64,000 nt of DNA. Origin: Silene conica. Lineage: Eukaryota > Streptophyta > Magnoliopsida > Caryophyllales > Caryophyllaceae. The notes under the pieces are model-generated. The model did no database searches. It was given only the letters and a program-made list of their open reading frames with translations, and was not told the origin of the DNA. Where the stretch lies: contig CM055314.2 of assembly GCA_029255685.2 (NCBI GenBank), forward strand, positions 44,040,772 through 44,104,771. Direction: 5' to 3'. Position 1 is the first letter of the stretch, and each line of letters begins with the position of its first letter. Positions 46,105 to 57,919 of this stretch are shown one piece after another. A program made the position numbers and the translations under genes.

Positions 46105-46956
46105 ATTAATTAGGGTTTGTGTTTTATTCTTTTTATTATTTTAATTAGTTTGTTATTTAATTAATTAAGTTTGTTACTAGTTTGTTACAACTAGGTTGTT
46201 AAGGTTGTTACAAGGTGGTTACAAAGTTAGTTATTAATTAGTTATGAGTTTGTTATTAAGTTGTTAGGGTTGTTACTACAACTTAATCTTTTATTTGTTA
46301 TTTTATCTTTTAGATTAAATAAGGATTATCTTTAATCCATAGGATAGGAATAGAAACCCTAGGAAGAGTAGTAGTACACGGTTTGGCCGAGCACTTGGGG
46401 ACCGTGTAGGGTTCTTTGTTCTTTCCTATTTCGATTCTAGTTTGTGACGGATGACCTTACTATAAATAGGCATCCTTAGTTGTTTGTTTTATAATATTCA
46501 AGTGATAAATTAAAAACCTTTTGTTAAGTTTTACTTACAAATCTAAAGTATCTGTGTGAGCTTTAAAACCCGAAGTATCTGTGTGAGCTTCAAAATAATT
46601 GAGAGAATATCTGTGTGAGTTTGATCAATTATTCCTATCCATCGACATACATAATTCATTCATCAAATCGTTTCACAAATCTTTCAAGTATTAAGTGCTG
46701 TGCCTTATTACGTCATCAAGATTCATCCAAGATTCATCAAGAACGTCCAAGAAACACCACCACCGTGCCACGTCAGCCCTGCCGTGCTGCCACGTCATCA
46801 CCACCGTGCCACCATTCATCCGTTTTCATCTTTCTTGGTTACTTTTTCGTTCTTTATTCGTTCAAGATTGTAATATTTCTTTAGTATTTTTATTCCGCTG
46901 CAACATCCGTATTTTTGTTGATTATCTTTATTGATTATCACCCCAAATACGCATCA
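45912..46956 (+). repeat. D1 3' LTR
   Basis: 1045 bp, nearly identical to the 5' LTR. TATA at 46461-46468. The border falls inside a Tyr codon (REYDAGA), as in B2. Confidence 0.95.
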
Positions 46957-47301
46957 GCGTTTCAAATATTAGCACGAATTACAAACTATAGGTCTAGGGA
47001 GTAATTCACCATTGGGTGTCCTATAGGTCTAGGGTAAACAAATATCCTTCTACCTTGGGGATTCACCTCAAGACCGTCACACCTACAATCCACCATCACC
47101 AAACGACGGACCATTCACCACCATCATCGACGCCGACCACCACCACCACCAACGTCATCTTCATCGTTCATCATTATTCCAAGATTCATCCAAGATTGTT
47201 CTTTATTTGTCCTATTTTATTATTTCATTCAAGATTGTTCTAAAAGATTCCAAGAAGGCTTCCGCGGACGATTTCTTTGTTCAAGAATTCGTATCAATTA
47301 C

Positions 47302-47549
47302 CCACTGGAGCTGATAACTCAGGTAATCATTTTGTGACGTTGGTTGATGGTGGGTTCAACGAGCCATAAGTCACACGGTTGACTGACCAATCACAAAGGC
47401 GAGTTATACGGATATCTCGTAGGACACCCCGTGACAACGTTATGGAGTCCTAAATGTTTTATAACATTGGGTGTCAGGTCGTGGATAGGACCTCCACATG
47501 TAGTGTGATAACGTCATTGCACATACCCTTGTACAGACAAGTGGGAGAT
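47302..47549 (+). other. C2 3' untranslated end and polypurine tract
   Basis: Continues C2 after S2. The tract AAGTGGGAGA (about 47540-47549) directly precedes the 3' LTR. A segment of about 450 bp present in C1 is missing between GGAGG motifs near 47490. Confidence 0.8.
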
Positions 47550-48547
47550 TGTTGGGGCTGGTGTCCTTGACAATTAAGTACAATGACTTATTAAATCTCT
47601 TTAAGGATCACAAGGGCATACTTCAGTATTATTATCAGTTGATCCACGTTTATCAATAACGGTTGGCTTGCTAGATAAGTTTGACGTTATTGTCATACGG
47701 ATGGCGGTGATCAACTGGTCCCTATACGTCACACCTATAGGACACGTTTGAGAGATGTGAAGGTATGAAAATACAGTCACATTTATGCCGGATACGACTA
47801 AACAGTTAGTCAGAGGTATTGACTATTAAATTAGTCAATAAGATGTTGAGATTATTATTTAATACGGATTAAATAATTTTAGCTAATACGGATTAATGAT
47901 TAATTCGTAAAATTAAATATAAACGGTTATATTTAATTAAATATTGAATTTGCGTATTAATATAAACAGTTATATTAATTTGGGTAATTATACAATATCG
48001 TAATTTTATCAGACCATTATTAATACATCGACTGCATTAATATCTGATAACATGTATACGATTTATAATAAATACCCGAGAATTATATTTTAGCAATTGG
48101 GTTGAATCACGCATTGGAATAAGGTAAGAGTGGAAAGCCCACTCCTACCCAATATCCAATTCGGCCGACCAGGGCTACATAAGGAGAGTCCTTCTCCTCA
48201 TGTCAAAAACTTTTGGTTGAACTGGAAATTCACAAATCTCACAATTAGGGTTTTTGAGAGCATTCTTCTCCCAAAACTCAGATCTCACATCTAAAACCTC
48301 AAAAAGGCTCTCCCCATATTGCAAGGCAATTGCAGAGTATTTTCTAGCACACGCGGCATCATCTCAATCAAGTCTTGGGGCAAGTTATAGGAGGGAATTT
48401 ACTTTAATTCCTGTTCTTAGGCCATAAGCACAAGGACCAAAGGTTGAATTCTTTTCATGTTTTTATTTGTCTTATGACCATATTCACAACTGTAAATTTC
48501 ATTATAATCCTTCAAGTTTAGGGCGAATACATGCTTTATTCCCCACA
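47550..48547 (+). repeat. C2 3' LTR
   Basis: 998 bp, TGTTGGGGCT...TTCCCCACA, collinear with 30711-31710 with a few substitutions and two small deletions. Confidence 0.95.
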
Positions 48548-48552
48548 CTTTC

Positions 48553-50354
48553 GACCGTGCAAGACTTTCAAAATTTGACTCTCCCGGGTCACTCTTCTCT
48601 CCAAAAAGCAAAGGGTAAGCAGATAATATGTAAGAGATAAAGAAGTAAAAGTCGCTCACCTAGACTTCGACCAACAAATCATGCATGCTAGACTAGTATG
48701 AATAATGATTTCAACCACCGTACACACGCACAACCACCGTCAATGTCAATTACACGCCGAACTATTGCAAAAAATTGGGAATGTGAGGCTAAGTTGGACA
48801 GAAGGGGCAAGACGTGTATAGAAATATGGGGGATTAAAGCCAAGCTAGAACCTACAAATCATCATAAAGTGTATCCCGATCTTCCAACTCAAAAATAAAC
48901 TCAATGCCTCTTTTGACTAGGCAAACACATCACAAGTCCCAATAAACCTTCAACCGAATTATTCATTGTTTTCTTTTCATTTTTTTTCTTTTTTCTTTTT
49001 TCTTTTTTCTTTTTGTTTTTTGATTTTTTTTTTCTTTTCTCGGTTGTATAGGCATAGTATCCCAAAAGTCCTCGGTCGAGGATTTTTTTCCTTCCAATAT
49101 TCTCGATCGAACAAACATTAAACACCCAAAACCTCTCGATCGAGCACAACACAATGATACTTCTTTCACTTCTCACTTGCACTCACTCCAAAATATTTGA
49201 AAACGAGCCAAAACTGATACAACAAGATAATTTCCTTCACTACTTCCTAGCTCGGCACAATGGTACGCTAAGTATGGATGTAGTTAAGGACAAAAGGCAG
49301 TTATGGCTTAATGTGGAGTTAAATGGGAAAAATGAGAAAGGGGGTGATGCAATAGTCCTCCAAACGTGTAATTCCGACCTCTAACCGATGCGTGTAGGCA
49401 ATAAGAAATCAAAACTCATACACATGCAAAACATGAAATGGAGGTAGTACTACTCACAATCGTAAAATAACTGGTCATCGATGTCACCAGTTTAAGGATC
49501 TAAAGCTCAGAAAGTTATTGTGGTTTGCCAAAATTTTCAGTCAACTCTACTAGTTCAACAAAAATGTGAAATGAAATTCGGGAAATTGCTATGGAATTTG
49601 CTAAACGACGTGAAATAGTGCAAGACTTAAGCATACAACAATTGTCAGCTATGAAACACTCCAATCTGACTCGACCTAATATGCAAAAATAAACGTGATT
49701 TTTTATTTTCAATTTTTTTTGGAAATAAAACAACAATGCATGCTAAATTTGAAACGTGCAAACAGAAATGCAGTAAAACGAAATGCAGACACGGAACCTC
49801 CCCAAACAAATCGTACAATGTCCCCATTGTACAAAGTAAAGGAAAAGAAATGCAAACTAAAGAGAAAGAGTTGGAAACTTACAAAAATGCACACACCACG
49901 GACCTCCCCAAACCGAACCAGAAATGGGAGGTTCCAATCGAAGCATAAAAGTCGGCAGAAAAATCCTCACATCAGTTGATACAAGAGCAGCATCTTGATC
50001 GAGAAGAAGAAGTTCTCGATTGAGCAATTTGTCCTTTGATTTCCCTTGATCGAACCGTTTAACCTCTCGATCGAGGAATTCGAACCACAATTCCTCTCGA
50101 TCGACTGCCTGGGCTGCTCGATCGAGCAATCTTGGCTGCAAAACGACTCAATCGAGTAATGACACTACTCGATCGAAATTAATCCCTGCCAAAAAACACA
50201 ACCACAACCACAGAATACTACCCAAAACGCGAAGACGAGTTCAAAGTCTATAGTCGAGCACGATTATTACAACACACAAATCATGAAAAGCTAATTGTTC
50301 CAAAACAGAAAAACTAAAAAGTTTAAACTCCGGGTTGCCTCCCAGTAGCGCTAG
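48553..50354. other. Unclassified repeat-derived strip with CTCGATCGAG motifs
   Basis: No convincing gene. It holds a pyrimidine tract of T and C (48966-49036), about eleven degenerate copies of CTCGATCGAG in two clusters (49068-49145 and 49996-50177), and ends with GGGTTGCCTCCCAGTAGCGC (50332-50351). The reverse complement of that last motif resembles a sequence found near internal borders of some plant gypsy elements. I infer an old minus-strand retroelement remnant, with low certainty. Target strip of C2 on the left and G3 on the right. Confidence 0.45.
49996..50177. repeat. CTCGATCGAG palindromic motif cluster
   Basis: Eight or so exact or near copies of the palindrome CTCGATCGAG spaced about 15-30 bp apart. 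A smaller cluster of three lies at 49068-49145. Confidence 0.75.
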
Positions 50355-51298
50355 TGTAACATCCCGTATTTTCGTAAAATATATTTTAAAGATTTTTAAT
50401 TATTTTAAGTAATAAAATAATATTTTAATAATTTATTGAGAAATATTTTATAAATAGTAAGATCCGTCTTAAGAACCTTAAGTCCTTAAGACGAATACAA
50501 ACTTGGTAATTTAAGTTCACATCTTAAAAACCCGTTCAAGATATCCAAACCCGTTTCATTTAAACGGAAAGGACAATTCTTAAACCCTCATAAGACCCCT
50601 TTATGTCGACATAATAGTCCTCCTTCAAACATTTTACAGTAAACACATTTCCTCTCATAAACCTCCATAATCTTCATCTTCTTTTGCTTATTTCTTCATC
50701 ATCCGTTCATCAAAGCAAGGTAATAATAACATTTTCGGAATCCTCATCGAATTTTCAAGCCATCCGTCACTTCCGATTTTCATTTCTCCTATTTCGAAAA
50801 ATGGGCTGTTTTTCCTAAAATCCGTTTTTCAGTCCTTAAACTCGTTTTTCGTGCTTGTAGGTGAAGTATTAGACAACCCGGAAGTGGATAGCTTCATCAT
50901 AGAGGAGGAGCTTTGAGCGGATTGCATATAAGGTGACGATTACGAGTAACTCGGCCTTTTTGTTAAAATAGCAAGTTTGTTGTGTTCTTGTTGTTATTTC
51001 TGATTTTTGTTTGAGGTTGATGATTAATGGACTTAGTAACACGTTTAGGAATGTTCTTACTTGATGAATTCATGCCTTGTTGATGTTTCACATGTTCTTA
51101 AGTTATTTTCATAAATTTCATGTTTTGCGACGGATACAAAATATAATCATTTTGAGGATTGTTATGGGTTTAATTGCTGATAGATAGATGTATTGGATGA
51201 ATTGAAATAATGGGTAAACACTTGTTGTAATGATCTTAGAAGTTTCGAATAGAATTACGGAAGTTTTGATGTTGCTGGAAAAATGCGATTTTTGCGAC

Positions 51299-51645
51299 AG
51301 GCTCTCTGAGCCGGTTGACCGGCCGGCCGCCGGTCGACCGGCTGGGGATTAGGATGCCCAGCCGGCAGACCGGCCGCCTGCCAGCCAGCTGGGAGTGCTT
51401 TGTAGTTGACTTGCGTATTTTGAGAAAATAGAAATTGGGATGCCAGCCGGTAGGCCAGCTGCCTGCCGACCGGCTGGTAGCCTCATTTGTGAGACTTTCG
51501 TAAGTAGAGGGGATTGGGTTCCCAGCTGGTAGGCCGGCTGCCTGCCGACCGGCTGGGAGTCCTTTGTTGTCGTTTTTGCTTTAAAAAGAAGGAAGGCTGA
51601 GTTGGGTCACCAGCCGGTAGGCCGGCTGCCTGCCGACTGGCTGGG
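51299..51645 (+). repeat. CCGGTCGACCGGC-type hairpin array in G3 LTR
   Basis: Five GC-rich inverted-repeat units about 75-90 bp apart: one near 51311-51346, then 51356, 51443, 51523 and 51610. Typical units run CCAGCCGGTAGGC ... CCGACCGGCTGG and can fold into a hairpin of about 35 nt. The same array is in the 3' LTR (58874-58910, 63143-63435). Confidence 0.85.
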
Positions 51646-51945
51646 GACCCCTGTAGCTTGTTTTCAATTCGTATTTCGTTGTAACTTTTAAACGGTTAGT
51701 CGGTTTTGATTGAAACTCGTTCCTTGTATCTTTGATATGTATTTGAGGTCCCCGGAGGATGGGCGATACTATATTGGGTTCGGGAATGGAGTGAGGATAG
51801 AGACCCCCCGGTCGGGTAACCGAAAGGGAAACCGGCTCTCCCTCGTCTTAGTTCCCGGGATCAATTAAGTGTTGGTTAGAGATATAAGAAATAAGAACTA
51901 AGTTGTAGTTTTGAAGTGAATGCTTATAGTGATGCGTATTAAGTT

Positions 51946-52520
51946 ATGCGTTAAGATGTCGCCCCTGAACTTAATATGTAAATTGTTTGTCATGTATGGA
52001 GGTATGCGTTAAGATGTCGCCTCTGAGCTCCATACGTGTTTGTTTGTCGTGTCTGGGCCATGCGTTGAGTTTTCGCCTCTGAGTCCAGACATGTTTGAGT
52101 GATCGCGTCAGGACATGCCTTAAGCTGACCTCTAAGTCTGACGAGTAGAGCAACTGCACGACGGGGCAGTCAGGTTGTCATACCCTACCCGGAGTGCAGG
52201 TGTTTGGTGCTAGAACATGCGTTGAGTTTTCGCCTCTAAGTCTAGTATCTTGTGATGTAGTAGGGGAACATGCGTTGAGTTTTCGCCTCTGAGTTCCTTA
52301 CTTGTGATTGTGAATTGAGTGCTAGTCCATGCGTTGAGTTTTCGCCTCTGAGTCTAGTATCTTACTGATAGCCGGTCCATGCGTTGAGTTTTCGCCTCTG
52401 AGTCCTTGCTTAATTTTGTGAACTTGGTATCTAGGTTATGCGTTAAGATGTCGCCTCTGAACCTTTTTACTTGCTGAATGATTGGTATTTAGGTCATGTC
52501 TTAAGTTGACCGCTGAACCT
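51946..52520 (+). repeat. ATGCGTTGAGTTTTCGCCTCTGAG minisatellite-like repeats
   Basis: About ten degenerate copies of a 25-30 bp unit with core ATGCGTTGAG and TCGCCTCTGAG, at 51946, 52002, 52047, 52112, 52216, 52268, 52328, 52378, 52437 and 52493. Spacing is irregular (45-100 bp). Also present in the 3' LTR from 63735 to the window edge. Confidence 0.85.
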
Positions 52521-53258
52521 TTTTTACTTAATGTTTAATATCTGCTTGCCTAGAGTTTGGTACAGTGTCAGATATGCTTGATGAAGTTAATGGATGTATT
52601 GCTTGAGTTATAAATTGTTCATCCAAGGCATTGGATGACTCTTTGATCGGTTTCATAAATAGTTGGACTGAAAGACCCCCCGACTGGGCAACCAGTAGGG
52701 AAACCGGCTCTCCTTCCAAATGGTTTATGAAGTTGGTTGAGAGTCGTGCACTAGAGTTTGCATGATAGTTGATGATCAGTTATTGAGATATTGTTATGCT
52801 TCACATGTTTATATATGTTGGAGTATTCTGTATTGCTTTACTGGTTACGTGTCGTTACAAAAGGTGGCTAGGAGAACTCTAGTCACTCCCCACTGATTGT
52901 GGCGTACATGTTTTCATGTATGTAGGTACATGCAGGTTAGATCGGGGTTCACTTGAGAGCTAGCGAGTGATGATCCTTTCATCATATGACTTACACGTTT
53001 ATCGATTAGCTAGACTCTTAGTTTTTTATACAGTTATCTTTTGGTGCCTGTAGGGATGTTCCATCCCAGGCTTTGTATTTATTTTGGTTTCCGTACTTAG
53101 AACTGTTATACTTATCTATTTTGTTTATATCAGTTTCAGCTTCCAGTTTCAGTTTTAATTCTTCTCGCAAGTTGTTTATGTTTAAAAAGTTTAAATTCCG
53201 CTGCATTTTTAGTATTTTGTATGTTTTAGTTTTCCGCTTTCGCGAGGGGTTTTAAAGT

Positions 53259-53270
53259 TGGTATCAGAGC
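53259..53270 (+). other. G3 primer binding site
   Basis: TGGTATCAGAGC, initiator-Met tRNA, followed by a 150-bp leader before gag. Confidence 0.88.
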
Positions 53271-53422
53271 ATTATTGCTCCCGACGCACTCATGTGACCC
53301 CCAACCTTAACTTGACCAAATAAACAAATAATGAATGAGAGATGGGTAGATCTAAGGATTTATATTGTAGTCTATTTGTGAATGCTAATTGCTAAGTTAA
53401 CATTTGTTTTCTCTTTTGAAGG

Positions 53423-54435
53423 ATGGTGAGAACGACGGCTGCTGAGAACACTATAATGCAAGCACTTCATCAGTTACTTGAGAACCAGAGACAGCAAGCA
53501 GGGAATGTTCCACCTCCTCCACCGCCAGGCAACGAGGCTAATCGTCCTGGTAGCTTCTCTTGGATAGCATCCCAGATGTCCAGGAGCCACGTGAAGACTT
53601 ATGGAGGCGAGGTTGATCCGGTAGCTCTTACTGAGTGGTTCCGTGAGATGGAAAAGAGCTTTACCATGTATTCGGTGGTTAGGGAGGATAGAGTGCGGCT
53701 AGCCACTCACTTTTTGACCCTAGAGGCCGATAGATGGTGGGCATTGACCGGACCGACTTTCATTCTTGATCCTTTGTTCGATTGGGAGGCTTTTAAGGAT
53801 AAGCTCGAGACGAGGTTTTATCCTAAGGAGCTTAGATCACAGAGACTCAAGGAATTCATGGATTTGAAGCAGGGTAAGATGTCTGTTCAGGAGTTCACCG
53901 ACAGATTCAACCAGCTTGCACATTTTGCATCGAGGTTTGTCAGAGATGAGGCTGAGAGAGTTTAGTTCTACCGTGGGAAGTTAGGCGCATCGAGAGTATG
54001 GTTCGTCGTGACTCGACTTCTTTTGTGGAGGTGTATGATGATGCTATTTAGGCCGATAGTTCCATTCGTGCCATAGATGCTGAGACCCGAGCTGCTACTT
54101 CAAGTGTGACTTCTCACAGAGATCAGTTTACCAGGGGAAGAGACCGTTTGTTCCTTCTACTTCTTCGCCTTCTTCTCAGAAGAAACGATTTGAGAGGTTC
54201 TCTGCTCTGGTTGCTAAGACCACTTTTCACACTGACACTGCTTCTACTCTTTGCCGCCGTTGTGGTAAACCGCTTCATCCGGGTTTTGACTGTTTCAAGA
54301 ATGCCTATAAGTGTTATACTTGTAAGGGATTTGGGCATAGGTCCTTTGATTGTCCTGAGAAGGATACCGTTCTTGGCAAGGCTCCCACTGCTGCTGCAGC
54401 GACTAGGAGGAAAGCCGAAAGGAAAGATCTTTCTG
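53423..54435 (+). pseudogene. G3 gag
   Basis: Starts MVRTTAAENTIMQ. Capsid region with VDPVALTEWFREMEKSF, ATHFLTLEADRWWAL, FKDKLETRFYPKELRS and MSVQEFTDRFNQLAHF. A TAG at 53963-53965 ends the first frame. The reading then moves between frames: MVRRDSTSFVEVYDD is in frame 1 with a TAG at 54049, and the zinc knuckle CYTCKGFGHRSFDC at 54312-54353 is in a third frame. Several indels have therefore accumulated. Family function is particle assembly. Confidence 0.88.
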
Positions 54436-57400
54436 ATGACTAGGGCTGAGGCTGAGGCTCATCCAGATATTGTGGCTGGTATCTTTTCTGTCCTTGGCGC
54501 TGAGTGCCTTATTTTGTTCGATACTGGAGCCTCTCTTTTATTTATATCGACTCAGTTCGCAGACCGTTTAGCTCTTGAGTCTTCATTGGTTGAGGAGACT
54601 TCCATTTCCTTACCTTCTGGAGACGTGTTTTCCTGCTATTCGTCCGATAGGGATGTTCTGATTATTATTGGTCAAGCCACATTTCAAGCAGACTTACTGA
54701 GATTTCCTCTCGAGGAATTTGACATTATCCTCGGTATGGATTGGTTATCGCGATACCATGCTCGCTTCGAGTGTCGCGACCAGAAAATCTGCTTGAGGAG
54801 TTCTTCAGGAGTTCGTGTTTCCTATAGGGGAACTCGCCCTAAAAAGGGTTTCCGTGTTATTTCTTCGATGAAAGCATCTCATCTTCTTAGGAAGGGTTGC
54901 CAAGCCTTCCTGTGTGTTGTTTCAGCTGTAAAGCCATCGCTACCGAAGCTTGAGGATGTAGTCATTGTTCGTGAGTATCCAGATGTTTTCCCAGATGACT
55001 TGCCAGGGATACCGCCAGAGAGAGATGTGGAGTTTACCATTGAGCTTGTTCCAGGTACCGGACCGATATCCAAAGCTCCTTACCATATGGCTCCTCCAGA
55101 GTTGAAGGAACTGAAGCAACAGTTGGAAGAGATGATCGAGAAAGGGTTCATTAGACCGAGTGCTTCTCCGTGGGGTGCTCCAGTTTTGTTTGTTAAGAAG
55201 TAAGATGGTTCCATGAGACTTTGCATTGATTATAGAGAGTTGAACCGAGGGACCGTGAAGAACAGATATCCTTTGCCTAGGATAGATGATTTGTTTGATC
55301 AGTTGAGAGGTGCTTCTAGGTTTTCTAAGATTGACCTTCGATCGGGTTATCATCAGATTCAAGTGAGAGAGGCTGACATTGCGAAGACTGCTTTTCGTAC
55401 CAGATATGGGCATTTTGAGTTCGTGGTTATGCCTTTTGGGTTGACTAATGCACCTGCTATTTTCATGGATCAGATGAACCGCACCTTTAGTGAGTATCTT
55501 GACACTTGTGTTGTGGTGTTTATTGATGATATCCTCATTTACTCTAAGACCGATGAGGAGCATGCCGAGCATCTTAGGTTGATTCTTGGGATTTTACGTC
55601 GACAGAAGTGGTTCGCGAAGTTCTGTAAGTATGAGTTTTGGCTTTCTAAGGTTGCATTTCTTGGACATATGATATCTAGTGAGAAAGTTATGGTTGATCC
55701 CGCGAAGATTGAGGCTATTGTTGATTGGGAGAGTCCCAAGGACGTGGGTGAGATCCGTAGTTTCCTTGGTTTAGCGGGTTACTACCGTCGATTTGTTGAG
55801 GATTTCTCTAGATTAGCTCGTCCGATGACTGAGTTACTGAAGAAGGAAGCTAAGTTTGTGTGGACCGACAAGTGTGAGAGTTCTTTCCAGGAATTCAAGA
55901 CTAGGTTGACTTCCGCTCCCGTACTTGCTTTGCCAGAGATTGGAGTTGACTTTGATGTTTACTGCGATGCTTCGATGTTAGGGCTTGGATGTGTGTTGAT
56001 GTAGAGTGGTAAGGTGATAGCTTACTCATCTAGACAGCTGCGAGTTCACGAGGTGAACTATCCTACACATGATCTTGAGTTAGCTGCTGTTGTTCATGCC
56101 TTGAAGATGTGGTGTCATTACTTGATTGGATCTCATTGTCGCATATTCACGGATCACAAGAGTCTTAAGTACATTTTCACACAGAAAGACCTCAATATGC
56201 GACAGCGACGTTGGCTAGAGTTGGTTAAGGATTATGACATTGAGTTATTGTATCATGAGGGAAAGGCCAATGTGGTTGCTGATGCGCTTAGCCGCAAGAC
56301 TTCTCATTCGATGAGTGTTATGCGAGTGTTGCCCGATGAGTTGTGTTCCGAGTTCCGGAAGTTGAGATTAGAGATGGTGGGTAGTGGTTTTGATTGGTTA
56401 GCTGCTATGACTGCCGAGCCGTCCTTATATTGGGAGATTCGCCAGAGTTTACCTTCAGATGCTGATTTCAAGAAGTTCGAGGCTAAGATTTCGAGTGGTG
56501 TTGCACCTGACTTAGTGATTGATTCTGATGGTTTCCTTAGATTCCGAGGTCGGTTGTATGTCCCAGTTGTGCCAGACTTGAGGAAGAGGGTTCTTGATGA
56601 GGCTCACTTGACACCGTATTCAGTTCATCCGGGCGGGGAGAAGATGCACAAGGACTTGAGACTTATATTTTGGTGGCCCGGGATGAAGAAAGACATATTG
56701 GATTACGTGAGTAGGTGCTTGACTTGTCAACAAGTCAAGATAGAGCATAGGAGGCCAGGTGGTTTGTTACAGCCGCTTCCCGTTCCTCAGTGGAAGTGGG
56801 AGTGTATATCGATGGACTTCGTGACAGCATTGCCTAAGACAGTGGGAGGCAAGGATGAGATTTGGGTTGTGGTTGATAGGCTAACTAAGTGTGCCAGATT
56901 TGTGCCTATCAGAGAGACATGGGATATGGACCATTTAGCCATGGCTTATATTGCAGAGATAGTCTGTTACCATGGTGTCCCGAGAGAGATCGTTTCTGAT
57001 CGTGATCCTCGTTTCTGTTCCAGATTTTGGAAAGCTTTACAGGAGGCTATGGGTAGCCGTTTGCTGATGAGTACCGCATTTCATGCCGCGACTGATGGTC
57101 AGTCCGAGAGGACTATTCAGACATTAGAGGACTTGCTCCGTGCTTGTGCACTTGATTTCCAGAGTTCTTGGGAGCAGTGCCTACCGTTAGTTGAGTTTTC
57201 TTACAACAACAGTTACCATTCTTCCATTGGTATGGCTCCGTACGAGGCGCTCTATGGTAGGAAGTGCCGTAGTCCGATCTGTTGGGATCAGGCGAGTGAC
57301 GTGCACGACCTAGGACCGGACCAGTTAGCTGTTACGATTGATCAGGTTCAGCTTATCAGAGGTAGGATGAAGGCCGCACAGGATCGGCAGAAATCCTATG

Positions 57401-57852
57401 CTGATGTTCGCCGTAGACCTCTAGAGTTTGAGGTGGGTGACAGAGTCTTCTTGAGAGTTTCACCGATGAAGGGCGTTAAGAGGTTTGGAGTTAAGGGCAA
57501 GTTGAGTCCTAACTATATTGGGCCATTTGAGATCGTGAAGAGGATTGGTGCTGCTGCTTATCGTTTGGACTTGCCTCCTAGTTTGGGCAAGGTTCATAGT
57601 GTCTTTCATGTTTCTCAGCTCCGTAAGTATGTTAGTGATCCGAGTCATGTTCTGCCTAGAGAGATCGAGAACTTGGAGCCGACTCTTGCTTTCGAGGAGC
57701 GTCCCGTGAAGATCCTTGACCGACAGGATAGGAAGCTTAGGAGCAAGGTGGTGCCTTTAGTGAAGATCCTTTGGCGTTGCGGTGATGTTGAGGAGCAGAC
57801 GTGGGAGACCGAGGCATCGATGCGTGCTGCGCATCCTTCTCTTTTCGATTGA
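54436..57852 (+). pseudogene. G3 pol: protease, RT, RNase H, integrase, chromodomain-like tail
   Basis: One frame with two nonsense codons, TAA at 55201-55203 and TAG at 56002-56004. Protease: ILFDTGASLLF and [58 protein letters not shown] and catalytic FIDD ([12 protein letters not shown]). RNase [13 protein letters not shown] and [10 protein letters not shown]. Integrase: HHCC ([11 protein letters not shown] to CLTCQQVK), core with [17 protein letters not shown] and [13 protein letters not shown] (Asp, Asp, Glu). The C-terminus [16 protein letters not shown] is like the chromodomain tail of Tekay/Del elements, thought to steer integration to heterochromatin. After the stops are discounted the domains are complete. 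Confidence 0.93.
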
Positions 57853-57883
57853 GGTATAGTTAGTTAGAATTTATCTTTGTTCG

Positions 57884-57919
57884 AGTTTCGAGGACGAAAC
57901 TTTTAGAAGTTGGGGTGAT
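57884..57919 (+). other. G3 pre-LTR hairpin and polypurine tract
   Basis: Hairpin AGTTTCG-AGGA-CGAAACT (57884-57901), then the purine-rich tract GTTGGGGTGA ending at 57919, next to the LTR. The hairpin has counterparts at the same place in G1. Confidence 0.75.

Larger units (their letters stand above)
42876..46956 (+). mobile_element. D1: young non-autonomous gag-protease LTR element in S2
   Basis: 4081 bp, TGATGCGGG...CGCATCA, duplication GCGTT (42871-42875 and 46957-46961). LTRs 42876-43920 and 45912-46956 are both 1045 bp and I find only three differences, so it is one of the youngest insertions here. It encodes gag and protease with one nonsense codon and no RT or integrase. Protein and LTR plan resemble family B, but the nucleotide sequence is clearly distinct. 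Confidence 0.96.
42133..47296 (+). mobile_element. S2: solo LTR of the A superfamily, split by D1
   Basis: TGATCC...GTATCA flanked by ATTAC (42128-42132 and 47297-47301) with no interior: after removing D1 and its duplication a single LTR of about 1078 bp remains. It is diverged from the A1 and A2 LTRs but has the same plan: U3 frame, TATAAATA at 42728, CTATAGGTCTAGGG repeats and the CCACCA-rich end. It arose by recombination between two LTRs of an element that inserted into C2. Confidence 0.93.
30711..48547 (+). mobile_element. C2: Ty1/copia LTR retrotransposon, split by three later insertions
   Basis: Plus-strand sister of C1. LTRs 30711-31710 and 47550-48547, duplication CTTTC (30706-30710 and 48548-48552). 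Order: LTR, primer site, leader, gag, protease, integrase, RT, RNase H, polypurine tract, LTR. B2 sits in RT and S2 (with D1 inside) sits between RNase H and 3' LTR. It has a 14-bp deletion, two nonsense codons, a deletion of about 200 bp in RNase H and one of about 450 bp in the 3' untranslated part relative to C1, so it is defective. Confidence 0.95.
50355..53254 (+). repeat. G3 5' LTR
   Basis: About 2.9 kb, TGTAACATCCCG to roughly TTTTA; the right edge is not a clean CA and is fixed only to a few bases by the primer site at 53259. Compared with the 3' LTR it lacks about 49 bp near 51347, between GGAT repeats. Contains the two repeat arrays listed separately and a duplicated motif starting AGACCCCCCG at 51801 and 52671. 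Confidence 0.85.

Noticed and set aside
48901-49182. Lysine-rich minus-strand frame
   Set aside because: Encoded by a T/C homopyrimidine tract; simple-sequence artefact.
51299-51645. CRISPR-like array suggested by evenly spaced GC-rich repeats
   Set aside because: Units are degenerate inverted repeats inside a plant LTR, spacers are not distinct, and no cas genes are present.
53054-53255. Possible host gene upstream of G3 gag
   Set aside because: The region is the end of the G3 LTR and leads directly into the primer binding site.
54106-54435. Leucine-rich open frame just before G3 protease
   Set aside because: Antiphase reading of gag; the real zinc knuckle lies here in another frame.
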